Positions 43,205 through 52,514 of a stretch of 64,000 nucleotides of DNA are shown one piece after another. The position numbers were made by a program, and so were the translations under genes. The notes below the pieces were generated by a model. That model was not told the origin of the DNA. It ran no database searches and was given only the letters and a program-made list of their open reading frames with translations. Position 1 is the stretch's first letter; every line of letters starts with the position of its first letter. Source of the DNA: JAHZKS01 sp047404135 (GTDB taxonomy: Bacteria > Pseudomonadota > Alphaproteobacteria > Rickettsiales > JABSSG01); NCBI GenBank assembly GCA_047404135.1, contig JBDOIT010000001.1:22929-86928 (forward strand), in the 5' to 3' direction.

Positions 43205-45390
43205 TGTCTGAAAGCGAAGGCACCATAGAGTCAATCAACTTCATAGAAGCCCTTGAAGAAAGATATCTGAGCTATGCTCTCTCTACCATCATGTCCAGAT
43301 CACTACCTGATGTTCGAGATGGTCTGAAGCCAGTGCATAGAAGGATCTTATACTCTATGATGCTTTTAAAATTAGACCCACATCATGCTTATAAAAAATG
43401 TGCCAGAATAGTTGGTGATGTAATAGGTAAATTCCACCCTCATGGTGATTCTGCCATCTACTCAACATTAGTGCGTCTTGCTCAAGATTTTTCTGTAAGA
43501 TACCCGCTGATAGATGGGCAAGGTAACTTTGGGTCTATAGATGGAGACTCCCCTGCTGCTATGCGTTATACAGAATCTAGGCTTACCAATGTTGCAGTAG
43601 AACTACTCAAGGATATAGATAAAGATACAATAGATTTTAAAGACACATACGATTCTCAAGATAAAGAGCCAGTATTACTGCCCGCTTCTTTCCCAAACAT
43701 CTTAGCCAATGGATCTGAGGGAATCGCAGTTGGAATGGCAACTAACACTCCTCCTCATAATCTAGATGAGATATGTGGAGCCCTACACCATATAATAAAA
43801 CACCCAGAAGCTAGTATCAAATCCTTGATGAAATATATCAAAGGACCAGATTTCCCCACTGGAGGTCTTTTAATAGAATCAGAAGAAGATATATTAAAAT
43901 CTTACTCCACTGGTCGAGGATCTTTCAGAATTCGATCAAAATGGGAAAAAGAAGATTTACAACGAGGACAATATGTAATTGTTGTAACAGAAATCCCATA
44001 CCAAGTCTCCAAGGCTAGATTGATAGAGAAAATAGTAGACCTATATAAAAACAAAAAACTTCCACTCCTTGGCAATATCAGGGATGAATCTGCGGAAGAT
44101 ATCAGAATTGTACTAGAACCAAAATCAAGAGATGTAAACCCAGAGATGCTCATGGAATCTATATTCAAAACAACAGAGTTTGAAACAAGATTCTCTATGA
44201 ATATGAATGTATTGACCTCTGACTCTATACCAAAAGTAATGAATCTAAAGGAAATCTTGGATGAATTCCTTGAATTTAGACAAGAAGTAACACTAAGAAG
44301 AACAAAACACAGATTGAACAAAGTTGATCACAGGCTTGAAGTATTAGAGGGTTTCCTGATTGTTTACCTAAACCTAGATGAAGTAATAACAATCATTAGA
44401 ACTGAAGATGATCCAAAACTCACCTTAATAAAGATGTTTGCACTTACTGAGATCCAAGTCGAATCAATTTTAAATATAAGGCTGAGATCACTTAGAAAGC
44501 TAGAAGAGGAAGAAATCCGCAAAGAACATTCCTCATTAAAACAAGAGCAAAAATCTTTAAAAGCACTAATCGCAAGCAAAGATCTTAGATGGAAATTGAT
44601 TTCAGATGAGATCAATGAAATAAAAACCAGGTATGGAAAGAAAGTCAAACTCGGCAAAAGAAAGACACAAATATTGCACTATATAGAAAAAGTTGATGTT
44701 CAGGCTCCAGAAGCTTTTATAGAAAAGGAGAAAATTACCATATTCTGCTCTAACAAAGGGTGGATTAAGGCATTAAAGGGACACTCCCTAGACAAGAAAA
44801 TTAATTATAAAGATGGAGACAAGGCAAGGTTCACAATAGAAGCAACAACATTAGATAAACTTCTGTTTTTTACAAATGACGGTAGAGTGTTTACACTTGG
44901 ATGCAATAAATTTCCGCGTGATAAATCAGAAAGTGCTCCTATCAAATTCTTTTTAGATACAGGAGATTCAAATTTAACTCATCTGGATCTATACAAGAAA
45001 GATGTAAAATATTTATTAGCATCAACACAGGGAAGAGGATTCATCACACATGCCAATGATTTACTTGCTCAAACAAAATCAGGGAAAAATGTAATGAATT
45101 TAGATGAGAAGGACTCGCTCAAGATAGTTGAAGAAGTGACAGAAAAGCATTTAGCTGTTATGGGAAGCAACGAAAAAGTTCTTGTGTTTGCTATCTCTGA
45201 ACTTCCTGAGATGAAGCGAGGGAAAGGCGTGATACTGCAAAAATACAAAGATACCAACAAATTGCACGCAGCGAAGACTATAAGCATCGAAGAGATGGGA
45301 GCTCAAAATATTGGTGGACGACGCGTAACTACAAAAACATTAGAGAGATCTATAGGAAAACGCGCAAGCGTTGGAATAAACTACAAATAG
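43204..45390 (+). CDS. parC: DNA topoisomerase IV subunit A
   Basis: Breakage-rejoining subunit that decatenates chromosomes with ParE. The 728-residue protein has the winged-helix region with HPHGDSAIYST (79-88), the active Tyr122 in MRYTE, and a shortened C-terminal beta-pinwheel. Ser83 matches E. coli Ser80, while the position of E. coli Glu84 is Ser87. Length and the short C-terminal domain favour ParC over GyrA. Its stop codon abuts that of nusB with no gap. It is translationally coupled to the zf-CHCC gene. Confidence 0.93.
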   Translation: MSESEGTIESINFIEALEERYLSYALSTIMSRSLPDVRDGLKPVHRRILYSMMLLKLDPHHAYKKCARIVGDVIGKFHPHGDSAIYSTLVRLAQDFSVRYPLIDGQGNFGSIDGDSPAAMRYTESRLTNVAVELLKDIDKDTIDFKDTYDSQDKEPVLLPASFPNILANGSEGIAVGMATNTPPHNLDEICGALHHIIKHPEASIKSLMKYIKGPDFPTGGLLIESEEDILKSYSTGRGSFRIRSKWEKEDLQRGQYVIVVTEIPYQVSKARLIEKIVDLYKNKKLPLLGNIRDESAEDIRIVLEPKSRDVNPEMLMESIFKTTEFETRFSMNMNVLTSDSIPKVMNLKEILDEFLEFRQEVTLRRTKHRLNKVDHRLEVLEGFLIVYLNLDEVITIIRTEDDPKLTLIKMFALTEIQVESILNIRLRSLRKLEEEEIRKEHSSLKQEQKSLKALIASKDLRWKLISDEINEIKTRYGKKVKLGKRKTQILHYIEKVDVQAPEAFIEKEKITIFCSNKGWIKALKGHSLDKKINYKDGDKARFTIEATTLDKLLFFTNDGRVFTLGCNKFPRDKSESAPIKFFLDTGDSNLTHLDLYKKDVKYLLASTQGRGFITHANDLLAQTKSGKNVMNLDEKDSLKIVEEVTEKHLAVMGSNEKVLVFAISELPEMKRGKGVILQKYKDTNKLHAAKTISIEEMGAQNIGGRRVTTKTLERSIGKRASVGINYK

Positions 45391-45858
45391 TTATTTAGAT
45401 TCTTTTGAAATCTTATCCAAGACACCATTCACAAAAGAAACTTCAGAGTCATTAAAGAAAGAAGAGGCTATCTTGACATACTCCTTAATGGCCACTTTAA
45501 AGGGTGTGTCGAAATATTTGAGCTCTGCTATAGCACAACGCAGCAAGGACAACATCAGCATGTTCATACGCTCAATAGCAGAGCTATTGCTTGCAGAGCC
45601 CTCTATTGCTTCATCAATTTCACCCAATTTTGATATTGCAGCTTGAAGGAGCTTCTCAACAAATTTTTTATTAGGCTTTTCACCTTCAATAGAACATTCC
45701 CTCAGCAATTCTTTGTCTTTGTGGTTCGCTAATTGCGCATCCAAATGATCTTCAAAATTCTCTAAAGCATACAGATCTTTTCCTCCGCTAGTTTCAAGGG
45801 AATATAAAATTTGGACCCCCGCGAGCCTAGATGATGTGTTTTTGTAAATTTTACTCAT
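45391..45858 (-). CDS. nusB: Transcription antitermination factor NusB
   Basis: NusB binds boxA RNA with NusE in rRNA antitermination. The 155-residue all-helical protein starts at ATG 45858 with SSRLAGVQILYSLE, the usual NusB start; a much longer frame upstream is not coding. The C-terminal SLLRCAIAELKYFDTP and EVSFVNGVLDKI segments are family hallmarks. It is convergent with parC and their stop codons abut, leaving no room for a terminator between them. Confidence 0.92.
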   Translation of the reverse strand: MSKIYKNTSSRLAGVQILYSLETSGGKDLYALENFEDHLDAQLANHKDKELLRECSIEGEKPNKKFVEKLLQAAISKLGEIDEAIEGSASNSSAIERMNMLMLSLLRCAIAELKYFDTPFKVAIKEYVKIASSFFNDSEVSFVNGVLDKISKESK

Positions 45859-45949
45859 ACCTAGAACTAATTTTATATAAAATATATAATAGTTTATTGT
45901 AATAACATAAAACGCGTTTAAAATTATTAGAGAAACACTGATAAAAATA

Positions 45950-46444
45950 ATGAATCTAAAATACTTAAAAGCGCCTTTATATCCAGCCATTATAAAGATT
46001 TTTCTTTCTTTAGCTATGATTTTATCATCAAACATGGCTTCATTTGCATCAACAAAAATCACTCCACCCACTTCAGACACTGTATCTGGAGTTAAAAACA
46101 GCGCAAATCTTTTAGGAAAACATATGTCCAATAATTCACAGGATCACCATTACAAAGAGATTACAGAGTCTGAATTACAACGAATTATAGATAATTTTCC
46201 GGAGCAAGATAAAACTGCACTGGCAAAAATAAAAGAAAATATTGCTGGATGGCCAGATGAAATTTTTGCAGAAGTAAGGAATTACAATCAATTTCTTATG
46301 GAAGCAAATAAACAAGCCCAGAGTAGATATAGAAAATTAAGTCCATCAGCAAAACAGGCGCTGCAAACAGAAGAAGCTATGAAGAAAACCATCTCCCCAA
46401 ACACAATCTCTGTTCTATCCGAAATACATATTGAGAGTGATTAG
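45950..46444 (+). CDS. Exported hypothetical protein
   Basis: A 164-residue protein with a signal peptide (about 1-34, ending SFA) and a soluble, helical mature part of about 130 residues. It has IIDNFPEQDKTALAKIKENI and an NQAQSRYRKLSPS-like helix, no Cys, and no recognised family. It is divergent from nusB and convergent with the PpiD-like gene (4-bp gap). Probably periplasmic. Confidence 0.6.
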   Translation: MNLKYLKAPLYPAIIKIFLSLAMILSSNMASFASTKITPPTSDTVSGVKNSANLLGKHMSNNSQDHHYKEITESELQRIIDNFPEQDKTALAKIKENIAGWPDEIFAEVRNYNQFLMEANKQAQSRYRKLSPSAKQALQTEEAMKKTISPNTISVLSEIHIESD

Positions 46445-46448
46445 CCAA

Positions 46449-47987
46449 TTATCTATCTTGAGGAATATTACCTTCGAACAACTCAATCGTATACTTGCTA
46501 TACAGACCAGAGATAAAGCTCTGCATAACAGTGTCATCCATAAATTTTGACAATTGCATCTTAGTATCTTTAAATAACTTCTTAGAGGTATCTTGAGCGT
46601 TTTTTATTGATTTCAGCTTTGCAAATGCAAAGTCATGATTTTTTGTAGGAAACACAGAAGATAGGTCCTCTACATTCTCTAGATTAAATATTTCTACTAA
46701 AATCTCTGGAGATATTCCAAACTGCGCCTTATCCTGTTCAGGCCGCGTTAACTTCACTGCATTGATGTCATAATCATTAAAGCTAGATGATTTTTTTAAC
46801 ACCGCATTCTTTATGAGATACGCATGCTTTTTCTGCTCTGCAAGAACTCTCTCTTGCTTCATCTCATAAGAGATCTCCTTCCTCACCTCTTCTATAGGTT
46901 TTGCCTGTGAAGGCTTAAGAGAGATGGTGTTCACGATATAATATTCTTTTCCTGCATCATCTTGCACTACCTCAGAAGAGACCCCCTCTTCCAGAGCGAA
47001 GGCTTCTTCTATAAGCTTCCTGCTATTAGGCAATCTGCCTGATAGAGACTTTTTTGAAATACCAGAAATCTTCACATATTTTAATCCATATTGCTTTGCA
47101 ACCCTCTCAAGAGCATTTCCCTCTGCTATAGAGTCTTCAATATCCTTGATAGATTCAAACATTACTTGCTCTAGTGTGTTCTGGACCAAGCCATTGTACG
47201 CATCCCCTCTATCAGAGCCCGATTTAAATTCCATTGAAGAAAGCTGTTGGTTTATCTGGTCCGTTGAAATATTAGCTATACTACGGAAAAACTCTGGTTT
47301 TATCGCGATATATTCTATATCCCTTGTTTCGGGGTTTGTGAATCTATTCTTATTACCATTATAATACAAATTCACCTCCTCATCTGAAACCCTAATGTCA
47401 TTCAATGGCAGTCTTTTAACAAGGTATAAATCCACATGTCTTTCTTGGTTATTATATATATTGAGCTGCTGAACAATTTTGTCAGGAACATCAAAACCTC
47501 TCATGATTTTGCTCAAAAAACGCATTCCTATCGTATCTTTAATATGACGTACAAAATCCTTTTCTTTTACTCCACTGGAACTGAGAGCTCTGTAAAAAAT
47601 ATCCTTATCAAATACAGATTTTTTATTATGGAAGTTTGAGTTTTGGATAATCTCGCTTATCACAAGATCGTCACTAATATACATACCAAGATCTTTCAAT
47701 TCTAATGCAATAAGCCTATCTTTAATCAACTCATTTAAAGTTAACTGGTTTAAATTTACATTTGAAAGGTCGATCCCTGGGTGCGTATTTAGCAAAGAAT
47801 TTGCTATATTCTTTCTACCACGAACAAATTCCGCAGTTGATACAGCCACTTTTCCATCTATTGAAACAATCGTATCTTTAGGAGTTCTGAGGCCTTGCAT
47901 ACCTGCTACTGCAAATATAGCAATCAATGTTCCAAGCAAAATCTTGCTTAGCAGGCCTCCTGAAAACTTACTGAGTTTACTGAGCAT
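46449..47987 (-). CDS. PpiD/SurA-like periplasmic chaperone
   Basis: A 512-residue protein with a membrane anchor (12-32) and a SurA_N-type chaperone domain (about 35-190, with VSIDGKVAVSTAEFVRGR). The middle and C-terminal parts correspond to the SurA/PpiD family; a PPIC prolyl isomerase core is not obvious, so catalytic activity is doubtful. It follows bamF by 6 bp, which fits a role in folding outer-membrane proteins. It is last in ribF-lspA-bamF-ppiD. Confidence 0.78.
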   Translation of the reverse strand: MLSKLSKFSGGLLSKILLGTLIAIFAVAGMQGLRTPKDTIVSIDGKVAVSTAEFVRGRKNIANSLLNTHPGIDLSNVNLNQLTLNELIKDRLIALELKDLGMYISDDLVISEIIQNSNFHNKKSVFDKDIFYRALSSSGVKEKDFVRHIKDTIGMRFLSKIMRGFDVPDKIVQQLNIYNNQERHVDLYLVKRLPLNDIRVSDEEVNLYYNGNKNRFTNPETRDIEYIAIKPEFFRSIANISTDQINQQLSSMEFKSGSDRGDAYNGLVQNTLEQVMFESIKDIEDSIAEGNALERVAKQYGLKYVKISGISKKSLSGRLPNSRKLIEEAFALEEGVSSEVVQDDAGKEYYIVNTISLKPSQAKPIEEVRKEISYEMKQERVLAEQKKHAYLIKNAVLKKSSSFNDYDINAVKLTRPEQDKAQFGISPEILVEIFNLENVEDLSSVFPTKNHDFAFAKLKSIKNAQDTSKKLFKDTKMQLSKFMDDTVMQSFISGLYSKYTIELFEGNIPQDR

Positions 47988-47993
47988 AACGAA

Positions 47994-48449
47994 CTAGAAC
48001 CAACTTTTGATTTTTTTCCAAGCACTATCTTTCCTTTTCTTGTCTAGTTCCAGTTGCCGTTTCTCTTCTTTTATTCCTTCTTTCTTTAAAACCTCCCTAA
48101 TATCAGAGCGTTTATTATACTTTGTAAATTTACTAGAGAATTTTTTATCCCCATCACTCATAGATCCAGAAGGAGCGTTCTTGGATGCATCTTTCTTAGT
48201 CTTGTTTACAGGAACGCTTTCTTTCTTTTTTGTGAATGTGACTTCTAAATCTTCTTTCTTAGCTTGTGTATTGTCACCTGGAGGGTTCAACTCAAAGCTA
48301 GGAGGCACAGAAAGAGGGGGGCTCTTTAATACAGTATACTCATCTGGAGTTTTTCTTGTAATACCAAGGTTTCTTTTGGTTTCATTATCACATGAGGCAA
48401 TAAACAAAGATGCCAGTATTAAAGGTAATGATATTAAAATTCTTTTCAT
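47994..48449 (-). CDS. bamF: BamF-like (DUF3035) lipoprotein
   Basis: A 151-residue lipoprotein: signal peptide ending in the lipobox FIASC (Cys20), then LGITRKTPDEYTVLKSPPL and VPPSFELNPPGD, the core of the alphaproteobacterial DUF3035/BamF family, part of the outer-membrane BAM complex. The C-terminal half is Lys-rich and low complexity. It overlaps lspA by 4 bp; LspA is the signal peptidase that would mature it. The name BamF is from family similarity. Confidence 0.82.
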   Translation of the reverse strand: MKRILISLPLILASLFIASCDNETKRNLGITRKTPDEYTVLKSPPLSVPPSFELNPPGDNTQAKKEDLEVTFTKKKESVPVNKTKKDASKNAPSGSMSDGDKKFSSKFTKYNKRSDIREVLKKEGIKEEKRQLELDKKRKDSAWKKIKSWF

Positions 48450-48934
48450 AAACTCTTCTCCTGATTTTTAGTACAAAGAGAGCAATATAAAAATATAAAT
48501 GCTCCCACACAAATAAAACTGTCTGCCATATTAAAAGCAGGCCAATGGTAGTTCGAAATATGGAAGTCAATAAAGTCAAAGACGCCTCCAAACCTGGCTC
48601 TATCGAGCATATTACCAATAGCCCCACCAATAATCAAGCTATACGAAACGGAGTATAGAGCACTATCCTCTTTAAACAATAAAAAGATTAAGGCAAGAGT
48701 AATTAGCATTGATAATCCTAGAAATAGAAAATTGCTATATTCAAAACTAGAGAACATTCCAAAAGACACCCCCTTATTCCACACATGCACAAGGTTGAAC
48801 ACAGCATTAACCTCTACCCCCCCATACAATGGATGTACTAGGTCCATGAAGTATAGCTTTGTGACCTGATCAAAAAAAATCAACAAGACTATAGATAATG
48901 TGTATATCTTTTTATTTTTGAGCTCTTTATGCAT
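48446..48934 (-). CDS. lspA: Lipoprotein signal peptidase
   Basis: Inner-membrane aspartyl peptidase that cleaves prolipoproteins before the lipid-modified Cys. The 162-residue protein has four hydrophobic segments and the catalytic Asp111 (GNMLDR) and Asp138 (FNMADS). It starts 8 bp inside the end of ribF and its stop overlaps bamF by 4 bp. Confidence 0.96.
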   Translation of the reverse strand: MHKELKNKKIYTLSIVLLIFFDQVTKLYFMDLVHPLYGGVEVNAVFNLVHVWNKGVSFGMFSSFEYSNFLFLGLSMLITLALIFLLFKEDSALYSVSYSLIIGGAIGNMLDRARFGGVFDFIDFHISNYHWPAFNMADSFICVGAFIFLYCSLCTKNQEKSL

Positions 48935-49856
48935 TTAAACTTTCAAAATATTGCTGAGCTTTAATTTTATCCTTAGAACTCTGAGAAGCAATATCTTTTA
49001 TAGAAGAATATAATTTTTGCCCCCTAATATATTGGTGCAGCATAATTTTAACATTTTTTCCTATAACATTATCATGGAAATTTAATATATGCATCTTTAA
49101 CGATGGAATGCCTTCTTTATCAGATTCTATGCTAGTAAATCCATAATATTTACAATTATCCCCTTCTATATAGATGCTTGCAGTATATGAGCCTACTTTT
49201 GGCAGCAACCTTCTCTCATATTGTAAGTTTATTGTGGGAAAACCTATTTTATTACCCACCTTACTTCCATCCACTACATGGCCGGATATAAAATAGTGAT
49301 GCCCCAACATTTTTGATGCTTGTTCTATATCCCCCTTCAGCAAGCATTTTCTCACAGCTGAAGAAGAGACAGCGGAGCCATTATCAAATTTTAACATTGG
49401 AGATATAGTGAATTCAAAAGAATACTCCTTAGCAGCATCCTGAATTACAGAGAAATCTACATCTGCATTATGTCCAAAATAAAAATTTTCTCCTACAAAC
49501 AAATATTTGAATTTAAGATATTTAACTATTTCTGATATAAAGATCCTTGGTAATTTTTTATAAAACTCACTATCAAACTTTTGAAGGAAAACGAAATCTA
49601 CCCCCACCTCTTCAAGCATTTCTAGCTTATCACGCATATGTGTAAGCGCGATACATCCCTCCGATGCGCTCAAAAACTCTCTAGGATGCGGATCAAATGT
49701 CATTACATTAAACTTTATGCACTTACTATCCGCGATTTCTTTCGCTTTTTTTAAGAGGTATTTATGACCTAAATGCAAAGAATCAAAATTACCTATTGCA
49801 AGTACTCCGCCTCTAGCAATCTCAGGGCAGTATTTGCAATCCCTTATAACCCTCAT
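48927..49856 (-). CDS. ribF: Bifunctional riboflavin kinase / FAD synthetase
   Basis: Phosphorylates riboflavin to FMN and adenylates it to FAD. ATG 49856 gives a 309-residue protein; a TTG two codons upstream is possible. The N-terminal nucleotidyltransferase has GNFDSLHLGHKYLL (about 21-34) and the Rossmann strand motifs, and the C-terminal kinase domain has GFPTINL and the DCKYYGF-like segment. It heads the ribF-lspA-bamF-ppiD run. Confidence 0.94.
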   Translation of the reverse strand: MRVIRDCKYCPEIARGGVLAIGNFDSLHLGHKYLLKKAKEIADSKCIKFNVMTFDPHPREFLSASEGCIALTHMRDKLEMLEEVGVDFVFLQKFDSEFYKKLPRIFISEIVKYLKFKYLFVGENFYFGHNADVDFSVIQDAAKEYSFEFTISPMLKFDNGSAVSSSAVRKCLLKGDIEQASKMLGHHYFISGHVVDGSKVGNKIGFPTINLQYERRLLPKVGSYTASIYIEGDNCKYYGFTSIESDKEGIPSLKMHILNFHDNVIGKNVKIMLHQYIRGQKLYSSIKDIASQSSKDKIKAQQYFESLNA

Positions 49857-50225
49857 AAGCAACTGTAAGTTTTTTTGACAATAATATTAATACCACCCCC
49901 AAAAAAAATAATCAAGCATATCGGGTTTGCTCCACAGAAAAACAAGAGAAGCTTCTGCATTTATGGTTAATTCCACTTATATTACAATATATCGTCAAGC
50001 TGACACTTCAAATATTGGCATATCTTTGTAAAGTTAAAAACCTAATCGCCTTAGCCTTGGCCTTTTTTAGTATGGGTAAATTTTATCCTGTAATCCCAAT
50101 AAAAGTTTATTATTTTTTCGATAAAAAAGATGTGTTTATATTTTTTATTACTAGCAGCATATGTCATACATAAACAAAAACACTTGCTCACAGATGTTTT
50201 TGGTAATATATATGGATCTTCATTT
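49857..50225. other. Intergenic stretch between ribF and tRNA-Leu
   Basis: 369 bp of AT-rich DNA with no recognised gene, hairpin or repeat. A 63-codon frame that runs into the tRNA at its end is not a gene. It probably contains the ribF operon promoter and that of tRNA-Leu. Confidence 0.4.
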
Positions 50226-50312
50226 GCCCCTGTGGCGGAATTGGTAGACGCGGCAGACTCAAAATCTGCTGTCCTCCGGGACTTACCTGTTCGAGTCAGG
50301 TCAGGGGCACCA
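50226..50312 (+). tRNA. tRNA-Leu (CAA)
   Basis: 87 nt with an encoded CCA. Acceptor stem GCCCCTG pairs with CAGGGGC, anticodon stem GCAGA/TCTGC encloses CTCAAAA giving anticodon CAA, and the long variable arm and T-arm ACCTGTTCGAGTCAGGT are those of a leucine tRNA. Confidence 0.96.
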
Positions 50313-50330
50313 CCGCATTAGGTCCATACT

Positions 50331-50426
50331 CAATCACACAAAACTTGCTAGCGATATAAAGCCTTGCGGCTGCTAATAACTACAGGATTTTCTCCTAATT
50401 TGTGAGTGATTGCGTTTGGTTTTTTT
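50331..50426 (+). terminator. Long hairpin with T-run downstream of tRNA-Leu
   Basis: CAATCAC-ACAAA (50331-50342) pairs with TTTGT-GA-GTGATTG (50399-50412, two bulged bases), enclosing about 56 nt, and a T-run follows at 50420-50426. It may be the tRNA terminator or a small structured RNA. Confidence 0.45.
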
Positions 50427-50557
50427 AAAAATCTTGTTAACGCAAATACTACATTACCAAGATGCGCTTTAGGGTAGTCAGTTTTATTTTTCATATAAAA
50501 TAAATAAGTTATCCCTATATACCAATATAATTTTAAATCGTAAATAAATCATTAATT

Positions 50558-50752
50558 TTATGATGTTTTTCTCCTTAATTTATAGATAGCCTTAGAAAGT
50601 CTTATTTGTATAAACATTTCCATCAAAGAGCTGACCTCACTTAATGTATACACAAAGAAGACACCTTTCTGTAAACGACCTCCTAGAGATAGTAACTTCT
50701 TTGAGGAAAGAAGAGAAAGTATCATGTATGTATATATAAATAACCAAATCAT
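50558..50752 (-). CDS. Doubtful small membrane protein, 64 residues
   Basis: A frame from ATG 50752 with GGAGG 4 bp before it, encoding a hydrophobic start (IWLFIYTYMILSLL) and a basic tail. The ribosome site is good, but no family is recognised and the region is otherwise gene-poor. Confidence 0.3.
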   Translation of the reverse strand: MIWLFIYTYMILSLLSSKKLLSLGGRLQKGVFFVYTLSEVSSLMEMFIQIRLSKAIYKLRRKTS

Positions 50753-51136
50753 ATTTCCTCCCACTGCGTTTATTAAATCCAGGATATCAAGACACCACTA
50801 CTGTATAGACCTTATAGAATCTTCATTAATTATATGGTTTTTAGTAAAAGCACCTGGTTTATAACAATTACTTATCTTGCATCTAAGATGTTTGAGCCCA
50901 TATCTAGCGCGATGCAAGATAATTAGATTGGCCGAAAGATTATAATCTTTCTAAATAATGTTATGCCTTAGACATAAATCTCATGGAGATAATGCCAGAC
51001 CAAGACTGCATTTCTCTCTTAGCTCTCTGGCGATTGGTGAACAATGAGATTCTATAGTCACAGAATAACTGCGCGACCTTAATTGCTTTTTATTAAGGTT
51101 TCTTGAAAAAGATGCGTTTACACAACATTTGATGCG

Positions 51137-51919
51137 CTAAATATATATATTGCAAGATACTGGGATATGATCAGACGGAGAATCCTTACCACGCATTTGA
51201 TGATCCATCTCAGAATCCTTCAATTTATCTGCAGCCTCAGGGGACAAAAGCAGATGATCGATGCGCAAACCTTGGTTTTTATTCCATGCCCCCCTTCTAT
51301 AGTCCCACCAGCTAAACTTCTGATTGTTAGGGTTTGTCATGCGGTAAGCGTCATACATACCGAGTGCAACTAAGGACCTAAGCTTCTTTCTTGCCTGAAT
51401 ATCAAAGAGTACAGTATCTGTAGTATCCTCTACAGAATAAGTATCTATCTCTTCAGGTGCAACGTTAAAGTCACCCCCAATAACCAGAACTTCCTCGAAC
51501 TCAAGCAACCCTGCCAAATGTTCCTTTAGAGAATCATAGAATTTCAGTTTATCTTGGAATTTATTAGAATCTAAACTATCCCCATTAGGAACATACACAG
51601 AAGCTACACGCACAGCCCCACCAGCAACACTAATCACACCCTCAATATATCGTGCATGCTCTGGAAGAGGAGTATTAGGAAGGTCGGTATTAATATCATC
51701 AATAGGATGCAAGCTTAAAATAGCCACACCATTAAAGGTTTTCTGACCATGAGTCGCGATATTATAACCCAAATCTTCAAACTCTTCTCTTGGGAAAAAC
51801 TCATCCAAGCATTTTGTTTCCTGCAGAAGCAATACGTCTGGTTTATTTGCTTTTACCCATTCCAAAACAAGAGGCTTCCTCGTTCTAACGGAGTTTACAT
51901 TCCAAGTAACAATTTTCAT
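51137..51919 (-). CDS. xthA: Exodeoxyribonuclease III
   Basis: AP endonuclease and 3'-5' exonuclease of base-excision repair. The 260-residue EEP-fold protein has Asn7 (TWNVNS), Glu34 (LLQETKC), GGDFNVAPEEID with the catalytic Asp and Asn, RIDHLLLSP, and the end SDHIPV. It lies 7 bp after the cytochrome c gene, on the same strand. Confidence 0.95.
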   Translation of the reverse strand: MKIVTWNVNSVRTRKPLVLEWVKANKPDVLLLQETKCLDEFFPREEFEDLGYNIATHGQKTFNGVAILSLHPIDDINTDLPNTPLPEHARYIEGVISVAGGAVRVASVYVPNGDSLDSNKFQDKLKFYDSLKEHLAGLLEFEEVLVIGGDFNVAPEEIDTYSVEDTTDTVLFDIQARKKLRSLVALGMYDAYRMTNPNNQKFSWWDYRRGAWNKNQGLRIDHLLLSPEAADKLKDSEMDHQMRGKDSPSDHIPVSCNIYI

Positions 51920-51926
51920 ATAATAA

Positions 51927-52439
51927 CTATTTTAGAGTCTCCAAAAACGCCACCACGTCGGCAGCATCCTGAGGTTTTCTATACCCCGCAAAAGCCATCT
52001 TAGTTCCAGGGAGATACTTTCTAGGACCATGAACAAACTTCAATAACTCCTCTGCATTCCAACTTCCACCTTTTGTGGCAAGTGCTTTTGAATACGAAAA
52101 ATCATCTTTATGTGCTCTTTTTGCTCCTACTATTCCCCATAGATTTGGACCTACTTTATTCTTTCCACCAGAGTTAAAAGTATGACAGATTGCACATCTT
52201 TTGATATCCGCCTTACCTCTCGAAGCATCAGCATTTGACATCAATGTAGCAATATCCAGAACTTCTGTCTTCTGTTTAACTGGACCTGCCTGGATATTCT
52301 CATGAACCTGAATTTGGTACCCCCTCTTGAATTCTTTATTTGGCTGATAAAGAATATCAGCAACATTGCTTACTATCATCACTGCTATACCTGATACAAG
52401 AACAGAGGCAGCTATTTTGTTGAATTCAAACCCATCCAT
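51927..52439 (-). CDS. cycM: Membrane-anchored cytochrome c (CycM-like)
   Basis: A 170-residue class I cytochrome c with an N-terminal membrane anchor (about 8-28) instead of a cleaved signal. The single haem site is CAICH near residue 90, and the Met ligand lies in GTKMAFAGY. Such anchored cytochromes pass electrons from complex III to the cytochrome c oxidase in alphaproteobacteria and mitochondria-like chains. CtaG of the same chain lies 6 kb away. It precedes xthA by 7 bp. Confidence 0.92.
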   Translation of the reverse strand: MDGFEFNKIAASVLVSGIAVMIVSNVADILYQPNKEFKRGYQIQVHENIQAGPVKQKTEVLDIATLMSNADASRGKADIKRCAICHTFNSGGKNKVGPNLWGIVGAKRAHKDDFSYSKALATKGGSWNAEELLKFVHGPRKYLPGTKMAFAGYRKPQDAADVVAFLETLK

Positions 52440-52514
52440 TTGGTATAAAAAATTGAATCAGTGAGGTTACTTGATATTAAAGATTTTTCACATATCGTCA
52501 ATAAAACTTATAGA

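Larger units (their letters stand above)
50313..51136. other. Gene-poor stretch with inverted repeats
   Basis: 824 bp between tRNA-Leu and xthA. Apart from the tRNA-proximal hairpin and one doubtful 64-codon frame (below), it holds three further inverted repeats: TTATCTTGCATC (50872-50883) with GATGCAAGATAA (50911-50922); AATCTCAT (50977-50984) with ATGAGATT (51044-51051), which encloses a nested GCCAGA/TCTGGC; and CCTTAAT (51077-51083) with ATTAAGG (51092-51098) before a short T-run. This concentration of stems suggests a non-coding RNA or a transcript end. It does not match tmRNA, RNase P or SRP RNA by eye. Confidence 0.45.

Noticed and set aside
45859..46131. N-terminal extension of nusB
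   Set aside because: The family start is at 45858; the upstream part overlaps the divergent exported protein and adds a hydrophobic stretch foreign to NusB.
48007..48471. 154-codon frame antisense to bamF
   Set aside because: Shadow of the bamF lipoprotein gene, which has a lipobox and family motif.
50130..50321. 63-codon frame covering tRNA-Leu
   Set aside because: Its second half is the tRNA sequence; not a gene.
42310..50350. TTGCTAGCG shortly after both tRNA genes as a shared processing or attachment signal
   Set aside because: Only a 9-bp match at different distances from the tRNA ends; chance cannot be excluded and no integrase is present.
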